Under the pieces are notes generated by a model. That model had not been told where the DNA came from and did not search any database. It worked only from the letters and a program-made list of their open reading frames with translations. The translations under genes and the position numbers were made by a program. 64,000 nucleotides of DNA from Acidobacteriota bacterium. Its GTDB lineage: Bacteria > Acidobacteriota > Vicinamibacteria > Vicinamibacterales > UBA2999. This document shows, in pieces, positions 56,928 to 64,000 of the stretch (positions within the stretch are counted from its first letter, which is position 1; each line of letters starts with the position of its first letter). The stretch covers positions 186,001 to 250,000 of the forward strand of contig CANKJK010000004.1 in NCBI GenBank assembly GCA_947482665.1. The letters run 5' to 3'.

Positions 56928-57371
56928 CTACCTGGCTGGCGCGACTTCGGTGAAGCGGATCGCCTTCACGGCCGCGGCGTCAGCGGGGAGCGCCGTCGCT
57001 CCGGCGGGCAGCTCGTTGAGCTTCAGCAGGTAGGCCGTCACATCGGCGACCTCCTGCGGGCTCAATGTGCCGGGCTTGGTGCGCGGCATGTTGGCCGTGA
57101 TGAAGGTGGTGATGTCGCCCACGGTATTCCCGTCCCATCGGCTCATGAAGTACGGACCCTTGATGGGCGGGATGCCGTCATCGCCGGGGCTGCCGTCCTC
57201 GGCATGACAGGTGATGCAGTCCCGCTTGTCGTACACGGCCTTGCCTCTGGCTGCCTGCTCGGGCGTGTAGACACCGGCCCAGACGTTGGCCGGCGCCTGA
57301 GCGCGGAGCGCGCCCAGGGTCAGCAGGGCGGAGAGGGCAGTGGCGAACGCAAGAGCCGTGCGCGGAAGCAT
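56928..57371 (-). CDS. Monohaem class I cytochrome c
   Basis: Signal peptide; GKAVYDKRDCITCHAEDG; axial Met region near FITANMPRTKPGTLSPQEVADVTAYLL. Confidence 0.85.
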   Translation of the reverse strand: MLPRTALAFATALSALLTLGALRAQAPANVWAGVYTPEQAARGKAVYDKRDCITCHAEDGSPGDDGIPPIKGPYFMSRWDGNTVGDITTFITANMPRTKPGTLSPQEVADVTAYLLKLNELPAGATALPADAAAVKAIRFTEVAPAR

Positions 57372-57419
57372 CGAATGGTTCTGATGTTAACTGGTTCGGC
57401 AACCTTCTAGAATGACGGC

Positions 57420-57833
57420 ATGCCCCGATTCGTTCGCCGCCTCGTCATCGCGCTCGTGGTCCTGCTCGCGATTCAACTCGTACCCGTGACCCGCGACAAT
57501 CCGCCGGACCGGCGGGGGCCCGCCGCGCCACCTCAGGTGGAAGCGGTGCTGAAGAGGGCCTGCTACGACTGCCACTCGAACGAAACGGTCTGGCCCTGGT
57601 ACAGCCACGTGGCGCCGATGTCCTGGCTGGTCGCCTATGACGTCCACCAGGGCCGGAAGCACTTCAACCTCTCTGACTTTCAGGATCTCTCGCCGGAGAC
57701 GGCCGCCAAGGTGCGCGCCAAGGCCATCGAGGAGGTGGAAGCCGGGGAAATGCCGCTCTTCTTCTACGTGCCCCTCCACCCGGCCGCCAAGCTGACGGAC
57801 GCCGACAAGGCCGTCATCAAGACTTGGAAATAG
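57420..57833 (+). CDS. Haem-binding domain protein (Haem_bd-like)
   Basis: TM anchor; LKRACYDCHSNETVWPWYSHVAPMSWLVAYDVHQGRKHFNLSDF. Confidence 0.9.
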   Translation: MPRFVRRLVIALVVLLAIQLVPVTRDNPPDRRGPAAPPQVEAVLKRACYDCHSNETVWPWYSHVAPMSWLVAYDVHQGRKHFNLSDFQDLSPETAAKVRAKAIEEVEAGEMPLFFYVPLHPAAKLTDADKAVIKTWK

Positions 57834-57873
57834 CGAGTACGGAGGGCAACGAGAGGCGGTCTGGCGTCTGGTC

Positions 57874-59691
57874 ATGAGGCGCCTGACCCTTCTGAGTTGC
57901 GCGATGGCCCTGGCCCTGACGGCCGGGCTGACCGTCGGCTGGCGACACCTGCCGCCAGCGCAACTGGAGCAGTTCGCGGCCTGGATCATCGGGTTGGGCC
58001 TCCTGGCGATCGTCATGCCCCTCGGCTGGCGAGCCGCGGCCGTGGTGCTGGTGGGCAGCGCCGGGGTGCAGTTTGGACTGTCGCGGATCAACGAAGCCAA
58101 GATCGCCATGACGCAGGCTCCGTTGACCGTGCTCGACTTCGAGATCGCACTCGCCAATCCACGAGGACTCTGGCTCGCGCTGGGCTTGCCCGTGTGGACC
58201 CGTGTTCCCGTCGGTGTGCTGCTGGTGGCGCTGCTCGGCGGCGTGGCGGCCCTGGGGGGCTGGCTCTCCTGGCGGCACGTCCGTCGCCAGACCAGGCAGC
58301 AACGGATTGGCACCGGCGTCAGCGTCGCGCTGTCGATGGCCGGCCTCGTCTGGTACACCGTGGCGCTGCCGGGCGCATTGGCGCCGCATGCCGACCAGAA
58401 CGACGAACTATGGGAGGCCGCAGGGCTGAGCGCGTACTCGTCGCGGATCGGGGTCGTCCCGTTTCTGCTGTATTCCTATCAGCTCGAACGCGGCCAGAGC
58501 GGCCCGTACTACACCGAGAAGCCCGTGGCGCCGACGCCACCCGCGACCATTCGCGCCACGGCCAACACGTTTGTCTCGCTCAGCCGGCGGCCACGGACGT
58601 TGCCGAACATCGTCATCGTCTTTGCCGAGTCCACCTTCAATCCCGACTGGGCCTTTCATCTCAGTGAGCCGGTCGCCAGCGAGTTGTTCGCGCATCACGC
58701 AGACACGCACGTGCTGACCGGGATGACTGTGAACACCGTGGGTGGAGGGAGCTGGATCACGGAGTTTGAAACCGTGGTTGGCGTGGACGCCAGGCTCTTC
58801 GGCTACGCGGGCAACTACACCCACGCCACGCTGTCGCCATTCATCAGGCACTCGCTGGCGACCTATCTGAAGGGCAAGGGCTACGACACGGCGGCCTACT
58901 ACTCGTGGGCCGGTGATTTCTACAACGCCCGTCGCGCCTATGGGCACTATGGCTTTGGGCAGTTCTTTGATGTGACCGACATCGGCCTGCACGAATTCGA
59001 AGGGTCCGACGTCGACGTGGCCACGGCGGCGCTCGCCCGCATCACCACCGCGCAGGCGGCGCCCCGGTTTGCCTATGTCGTGCTGTACGAGAACCACTCA
59101 CCGCATGCGTGCGAGCACTTCACCGACGCCGCACAACTGCCCGTCACGTTTGCCGGGTCCGTGGAGTTCGGCAAGAACTGTGAACTCAATGAATACCTGC
59201 TGCGCATGGCGTCCACGACCGCGGCGGTCGAGACTGTCGAAGCGGCGCTCAAAGACATGGAGCGGACCACCGGGCGGCCGTATGTGCTGGCCGTGTTCGG
59301 GGACCACCAGCCCCACACGTTTACGGGCACCAAGGCGCCGCCGCTCAGCAACTTCGACTACGTGGCCGAGCGCACGGGTGACAGCATGCGCAACACCTTC
59401 CTGCACATCCGCTCATCCGCGCCCAACCCGCTGCGGTGCTGCGGCACGGTGCCGCCCCCTGCGTTCTTGCTGCCGACGCTGCTCAGCGCGTATGTGGCGA
59501 CGGGTGTGGACGACCTGTACCTGCCCCAGAACTTCCAGGTCTACCAACAGTGCGGGTCGGACATCCTTGCGGATAACCAGGCGAGGAAGGGGGCAGCCCT
59601 GCCCTTGCGTATCGGGCCGCCACCGCAGCCGGGCTGCCGGCCGGCCTATCTGAGCTGGCTCTCGTCGATCCGCAAGTCCGGCGTGATGTAG
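57874..59691 (+). CDS. Membrane sulfatase-like/LTA-synthase-like phosphotransferase
   Basis: N-terminal TM helices; PNIVIVFAESTFNPDW (metal/Thr site); VLAVFGDHQPHTF. Confidence 0.85.
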   Translation: MRRLTLLSCAMALALTAGLTVGWRHLPPAQLEQFAAWIIGLGLLAIVMPLGWRAAAVVLVGSAGVQFGLSRINEAKIAMTQAPLTVLDFEIALANPRGLWLALGLPVWTRVPVGVLLVALLGGVAALGGWLSWRHVRRQTRQQRIGTGVSVALSMAGLVWYTVALPGALAPHADQNDELWEAAGLSAYSSRIGVVPFLLYSYQLERGQSGPYYTEKPVAPTPPATIRATANTFVSLSRRPRTLPNIVIVFAESTFNPDWAFHLSEPVASELFAHHADTHVLTGMTVNTVGGGSWITEFETVVGVDARLFGYAGNYTHATLSPFIRHSLATYLKGKGYDTAAYYSWAGDFYNARRAYGHYGFGQFFDVTDIGLHEFEGSDVDVATAALARITTAQAAPRFAYVVLYENHSPHACEHFTDAAQLPVTFAGSVEFGKNCELNEYLLRMASTTAAVETVEAALKDMERTTGRPYVLAVFGDHQPHTFTGTKAPPLSNFDYVAERTGDSMRNTFLHIRSSAPNPLRCCGTVPPPAFLLPTLLSAYVATGVDDLYLPQNFQVYQQCGSDILADNQARKGAALPLRIGPPPQPGCRPAYLSWLSSIRKSGVM

Positions 59692-59711
59692 GCGAGGTCG
59701 GGGGGCCGTCC

Positions 59712-60506
59712 TCAGGACCGGGCGGTCGCCGCGGCGCTGATGATGGCGTGCAGTTGGCGCACGCCGTCGGTGAGCGCGGCTGGTCCCGGCTGGAGGATGT
59801 AGGCGGACTTCACTTCGTGGATCTGGCCGCTGGTAATTGCGGCCACCTGCGCCCAGCCCTCGCGCCCCGCGATGGCCTTCTTCCGGACCGGCTTGCCGCA
59901 CCACGAGCCGATGATGACCTCCGGGTTGCGGCGGATCACCTCGGCCGGCTCGACGATCCGTTCCTTGCCCATCTTGGCGCGCCGCAGCTCGGGGAAGATC
60001 GGCTCGCCGCCCGCGATCTCGACCAGCTCCTCGACCCACTGGATGCCCGAGATGAGCGGGTCGTCCCATTCCTCGAAGAACACGCGGGGCCGCATCGGGA
60101 GCCGTGCGGCCGCCTGCCGGATCTCGTCGAGGCCGGACTCCAACTGCGAGGCCAGCGCCTCGGCCGCGTCGCCACGGCCGATGAGGCCGCCCACCATGCG
60201 GATCATCTGGAGGATCTCGGCCACCGATCGCTGGTTGAAGGTCACCACCGTGTGGCCACGTTTGATGAGTTCAGAGACGATGTCGCGCTGGAGATCCGAG
60301 AAGGCGAGGATGAGGTCCGGGTTGAGCGCCTCGATCTTCTCGAAGCGTGCGTTGAGGTAGGCCGAGATGCGCGGCTTCTTCCGGGCTTCGGGCGGACGCA
60401 CCGTGTAGCCGGAGACGCCGACGACGCGGTCGCCTTCACCAAGGAGGTAGAGCGTTTCGGTCGTTTCTTCCGTCAGGCAGACGATGCGTTCGGGATAGCG
60501 GCTCAT
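59712..60506 (-). CDS. BtuF-like periplasmic-binding-fold protein without obvious signal peptide
   Basis: ERIVCLTEETTETLYLLGEGDRVVGVSGYTVRP...LNPDLILAFSDLQ...FEEWDDPLISGIQWVEELVEIAGG. Confidence 0.85.
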   Translation of the reverse strand: MSRYPERIVCLTEETTETLYLLGEGDRVVGVSGYTVRPPEARKKPRISAYLNARFEKIEALNPDLILAFSDLQRDIVSELIKRGHTVVTFNQRSVAEILQMIRMVGGLIGRGDAAEALASQLESGLDEIRQAAARLPMRPRVFFEEWDDPLISGIQWVEELVEIAGGEPIFPELRRAKMGKERIVEPAEVIRRNPEVIIGSWCGKPVRKKAIAGREGWAQVAAITSGQIHEVKSAYILQPGPAALTDGVRQLHAIISAAATARS

Positions 60507-61174
60507 GCGGAGGCTCCGGCCAGAACGATGTCGCGGAAGACGAAGGGCGGCCGGTCCACGCGTTCGCCGACCGTGACAGAGAGCGTGTGGCGGAACATCG
60601 GCCCGGCCGTGACGCAGGTGTGGAACTCGCCGTTTTCGGCGCAGGGGTCCACGCCCGCTGGAAGATCGCGGAGGAAGCCGGCGTCAAAGGCCCGACCCGC
60701 GAATTCCGCCGGCAGCACCCGTGTGTCGACCACCGAGAGCGTGGCGTGCAGACCGCCGTCGATCATCCGCTGCGCCAGCTCACGCGTCGGGAGCTCCCAG
60801 AGCGGGAAGAGGGGCGTGAGGCCGCTCCCGGCCAGCCGCTCTTCGCGGTACTGCCGGATGTCGGCGAGATACAGGTCGCCGAACGCCACGTGCGTGAAGC
60901 CATCGGCCACGGCTCGTGCGCAGGTCTCGCCCATCCGCGCATCGTAGATCTCGTTGGTGCACTGCTCGGGGAGTGGCACCTGCCAGAGCGGGAGGCCCGC
61001 GGCCTCGGCCTGCGATTCGAGGACCGAGCGCCGGACCCCGTGCATCGCCACGCGGTCAGCGGCCTCGTTGTAGGTCGTCAGCAAGGCCGCCACGGCACCA
61101 GGGTGCTGCTGGTTGAGTGTGTGGAGCGTCCAGGCGCTGTCCTTGCCGCTGCTCCAGCTCATGAGCACTTTCAT
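60503..61174 (-). CDS. DUF71/COG2102 (Dph6-like) ATP pyrophosphatase, likely B12-salvage subgroup
   Basis: VLMSWSSGKDSAWTLHTL PP-loop; HVAFGDLYLADIRQYREERL; DPCAENGEFHTCVTAGPMF. Confidence 0.88.
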   Translation of the reverse strand: MKVLMSWSSGKDSAWTLHTLNQQHPGAVAALLTTYNEAADRVAMHGVRRSVLESQAEAAGLPLWQVPLPEQCTNEIYDARMGETCARAVADGFTHVAFGDLYLADIRQYREERLAGSGLTPLFPLWELPTRELAQRMIDGGLHATLSVVDTRVLPAEFAGRAFDAGFLRDLPAGVDPCAENGEFHTCVTAGPMFRHTLSVTVGERVDRPPFVFRDIVLAGASA

Positions 61175-62046
61175 TTGAAGGCCTCCGGATGGAGTGCGCG
61201 GGCGATGGCCTCGGCCGCGTCGGCGATACGCGGCCCCGGCACCACGAACTGATCGCCGTAGAGAGCGAGGATCCGCTTGTTGCGCACGGCAGGAACAGAC
61301 GCCACCGTCTGCCAGACGGCCAGTTCCTTCTCGGCCCGGAGGCGGTCCCCAGGCTCCGACGCGCCGTAGTGGAGATCGAGAATCGCTTCAGGCGCGCGCG
61401 AAAGGAGCATCTCGTTTGAGACGGTCACCGCCTCGCGCTTCACATCGCCAAAGGCGTTGGCGCCACCGGCGATCTCCAGCACCTCGTGGAGGAAGCCGAT
61501 GCCGCCGCTGGCGTTGAGATTGCGCAGCGTCAGCGGTTCGCGGCCCATCACCAGCAGCGTCTTCGGTTTGGGAAGGGCCGCCGTCCTGGCCCGCAGCGCG
61601 TCGAGGCGACCACGGAGAGACGCCGAGAGTGTCGCCGCCTCGGTGGCATGTCCGGTGACCCGGCCCAGCTCTTCGAGCGAGGTGAAGATGCCCGCGAGGC
61701 CCGCGTGCCGGTAGCTGAAGACATGGATGCCGGCCCGCTGCAGCTGCACCTGCAGGTCCGCCTGCGAGCCATACGAGATGACCAAGCCCGGCCTGGCCGA
61801 GAGGATAGCTTCGGTGTTCGGGTCGAGCAAGGCGCCCATCTTCGGGAGCCGCGCCACCTCCGGCGGATGCTTGTCGTAACTGCTGACGCCGATGACCTGC
61901 GGCCCCGCGCCAATAGCGAAGAGCATCTCGGTGACGGCCGGGACGAGCGAAATGATCGTGGGCCGCGCGGGCGCCTGGGCAAAGGCGGGCGCGCACAGGC
62001 CGAGGGCGAGGAGCGCGAGGGCGAGTGCGGCTCGAAACCTGCTCAT
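61171..62046 (-). CDS. btuF: B12 ABC transporter substrate-binding protein
   Basis: Signal peptide MSRFRAALALALLALGLCAPAFAQ; IISLVPAVTEMLFAIGAGPQVIGVSSYDKHPPEVARLPKMG; start re-set to ATG 62046. Confidence 0.88.
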   Translation of the reverse strand: MSRFRAALALALLALGLCAPAFAQAPARPTIISLVPAVTEMLFAIGAGPQVIGVSSYDKHPPEVARLPKMGALLDPNTEAILSARPGLVISYGSQADLQVQLQRAGIHVFSYRHAGLAGIFTSLEELGRVTGHATEAATLSASLRGRLDALRARTAALPKPKTLLVMGREPLTLRNLNASGGIGFLHEVLEIAGGANAFGDVKREAVTVSNEMLLSRAPEAILDLHYGASEPGDRLRAEKELAVWQTVASVPAVRNKRILALYGDQFVVPGPRIADAAEAIARALHPEAFK

Positions 62047-63053
62047 CGCCGGCGCACCAGGAGCCAGAGGAAGAACGGACCACCGATGACGGCCGTGACG
62101 ATGCCCACGGGCAGCTCGACGGGGCTGATGATCGTGCGGGCGATCAGGTCGCAGATGATGAGGAACGCGGCGCCGAAGAGCGCGGCGGCAGGCAGCACGA
62201 GGCGGTGGTCGACGCCGACGACGAGGCGCACCAGGTGCGGCACGATGATACCGATGAAGGCCACCGGGCCCGCCAGCGAGACGGCGGCGCTGGTGGCCAG
62301 CGAGGAGCTGACGAAGGCCAGGCGCTGCGCCCGCGCCACGTCGACCCCGCGGGCCGCGGCGGCATCCGGCCCGAGGCTCAGCAGATTCAGTGCGCCCGGT
62401 AGCGTGGCAAAGATGGCGAAGGCGACGAGCACGAGCGGCAGCGCCGCGGCGATAGGCGCGAAGGCGCCGACGTCCAGATCCCCGATGAGCCAGCGCACGG
62501 CGCGATACGTCTGCGTGAAGTCCGCGAGGTACTGCACGAAGAGGATCATCGCGGAGATGAAGGCGTTGAGGGCCACGCCTGCAAGCAGCAGTACCGAGGT
62601 CGAGAGGGCCCGCCGGGTGGCGCTCGCCAGCAGATAGACCACCGACATGGCCGAGAGCGCGCCCACCAGGCTTGCCAGGGGCACCGGGGCGAGTGGGCCC
62701 AGGCGCATGTCCGCGCCAAACGTGATGGCGAGGATGGCGCCGAGCGCCGCACCGGCCGAGACGCCAAGGGTTTCGGGCGCGGCGAGCGGATTCCGGAAGA
62801 GCGCCTGCAGCACCGCGCCGGCGGCCGCGAGGGCCGCGCCGACCAGCGCACCGGTCAGCACACGGGGCAAGCGCGCCACGAAGAAGATCTGCGCGTCGAC
62901 GTTGTCCGCGTAGGGAATGGTGCGGCTGAACGCGCGCGAGAGGCTGATGGGCGTGCTGCCCACCAGCGGAGCGAGCAGGCACACCGCCAGCGTCACGGCG
63001 CCGAAGCCCCCGATGGTCAACACGAGGCGTGTCCGCAGCGGCCGCGTGCTCAC
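62043..63053 (-). CDS. btuC: FecCD/BtuC-family ABC permease
   Basis: RLPRVLTGALVGAALAAAGAVLQALFRNPLAAPETLGVSAGAALGA; GPVAFIGIIVPHLVRLVVGVDHR. Confidence 0.92.
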   Translation of the reverse strand: MSTRPLRTRLVLTIGGFGAVTLAVCLLAPLVGSTPISLSRAFSRTIPYADNVDAQIFFVARLPRVLTGALVGAALAAAGAVLQALFRNPLAAPETLGVSAGAALGAILAITFGADMRLGPLAPVPLASLVGALSAMSVVYLLASATRRALSTSVLLLAGVALNAFISAMILFVQYLADFTQTYRAVRWLIGDLDVGAFAPIAAALPLVLVAFAIFATLPGALNLLSLGPDAAAARGVDVARAQRLAFVSSSLATSAAVSLAGPVAFIGIIVPHLVRLVVGVDHRLVLPAAALFGAAFLIICDLIARTIISPVELPVGIVTAVIGGPFFLWLLVRRR

Positions 63054-63895
63054 TCGGCGTTGGCTCCCAGTGGGACAACCATCACGTGTCCCGCTCCCGC
63101 GTGAAAGGTCACCTCCGCGCGCACGCCGTAGAGCGCCTGCACGTTGGCCGCCGTCAGCACGTCCGCCGTCGGTCCATACGCCAGCACGCGGCCCCCGCGC
63201 AGCAGCAGCAGGTGGTCGCAGAGTCCAGCCGCGAGATTCAGGTCGTGCGTGGCGAGGACCTGCGTCACCTGCCGTTCGCGGTTCAGCCGGCGCAGCAGCG
63301 TCGCGATCTCCATCTGATAGCCAAGGTCGAGCGAAGCCGTCGGCTCGTCGAGCAGCAGCACGTCGGGCGACTGCGCCAACGCGCTCGCGATGATGACGCG
63401 CTGCTTCTCACCGCCGCTCAGTGTCATGTAGGCGCGCCCGGCCAGGTGCGCCGTACCCGTGGCGGCGAGCGCCTCTTCGGCGATCGAGACGTCTGCAGGG
63501 CCTTCGAGGGTGAGCACGCCCAGGTGCGGGTGCCGCCCCATCAGCACCATGTCGAGCACGGTGAAGTCGAACGTCGGGTGCGTCTCCTGTGGCACGACCG
63601 CGATCCGGCGGGCGATGGCCCGTCGCGACATACCGGCGAGCGGCTGACTGTCGAGCGTCACCGCGCCCCGCTGCGGAGACACGGTCCCCGAGAGCAGCTT
63701 CAGGAGTGTCGTCTTGCCGGAGCCGTTGGGCCCGAGCAGGCCCACGAAGCCGCCCCCCGGGATCTCCAGGGATACGCCGTCGAGCGTGAACGCGCGTTCA
63801 CGCCCGGCAGCGTCCCGATAGCCGTAGTGGAGGTCAGCGGCTCGCAGCAAGGCGGACCCCGGCGAATGCCAGTCTGCCCGGAGCAGGAAAGCCAT
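63050..63895 (-). CDS. btuD: ABC transporter ATP-binding protein (B12-type)
   Basis: GLLGPNGSGKTTLLKLLSG; TLSGGEKQRVIIASALAQ; LLLDEPTASLDL; start re-set to ATG 63895. Confidence 0.9.
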   Translation of the reverse strand: MAFLLRADWHSPGSALLRAADLHYGYRDAAGRERAFTLDGVSLEIPGGGFVGLLGPNGSGKTTLLKLLSGTVSPQRGAVTLDSQPLAGMSRRAIARRIAVVPQETHPTFDFTVLDMVLMGRHPHLGVLTLEGPADVSIAEEALAATGTAHLAGRAYMTLSGGEKQRVIIASALAQSPDVLLLDEPTASLDLGYQMEIATLLRRLNRERQVTQVLATHDLNLAAGLCDHLLLLRGGRVLAYGPTADVLTAANVQALYGVRAEVTFHAGAGHVMVVPLGANAE

Positions 63896-64000
63896 AGGCG
63901 GATTCATACCGCCGGTCCCCGAGGTTTTCGAGGCGACCGAAGACCTCGACGCCGCGCGTGACCCGCACCGATGCGCCGGCATCGACGGTGCCGAAGCCGG
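63834..64000 (-). CDS. TonB-dependent receptor C-terminus, BtuB-like (5' truncated by window)
   Basis: Unlisted frame: GFGTVDAGASVRVTRGVEVFGRLENLGDRRYESAYGFPAPGRLAFAGVRLAASR* (..NLgDRrYe.aYGFPaPGR..), next to btuDCF. Confidence 0.8.
   Translation of the reverse strand, partial: GFGTVDAGASVRVTRGVEVFGRLENLGDRRYESAYGFPAPGRLAFAGVRLAASR

Noticed and set aside
61171-63078. 635-aa ORF as a single protein
   Set aside because: Upstream two thirds is an out-of-frame reading of btuC; real btuF starts at 62046 with a signal peptide

Overview
GC-rich bacterial chromosomal window, gene-dense. Gene content (futalosine menaquinone genes, DUF5916 paralogs, many ASPIC/UnbV-FG-GAP proteins, many c-type cytochromes) suggests an Acidobacteriota/Vicinamibacteria-like genome; that assignment is inference. 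Recognisable blocks: a complete ISC Fe-S operon (Rrf2/IscR, IscS, IscU, IscA, HscB, HscA, Fdx, IscX) with two IscR-type boxes at its promoter; an SHP/DHC/cytochrome b561 operon with a QseBC-like two-component system; modABC; two adjacent gene strings built around CRTAC1-like (FG-GAP + ASPIC/UnbV) proteins at 18.4-28.2 kb (+) and 28.2-35.5 kb (-); a 1.58 kaa secreted multi-repeat protein; two paralogous NqrB/RnfD-like membrane proteins with Cys-rich Sel1-like tails; three DUF5916 outer-membrane-type proteins; mqnB/mqnD; and a B12 uptake/salvage operon (BtuB end, BtuD, BtuC, BtuF, DUF71 ATPase, second BtuF-like protein). The best candidate for an undescribed system is the tight four-gene minus-strand operon at 28220-35511: TPR/FG-GAP/UnbV giant protein + halogenase-like flavoprotein + radical SAM + asparagine-synthase-like enzyme lacking the glutaminase cysteine. 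No CRISPR array, rRNA, tRNA or transposase was seen. All calls come from reading the sequence; no database search was run.
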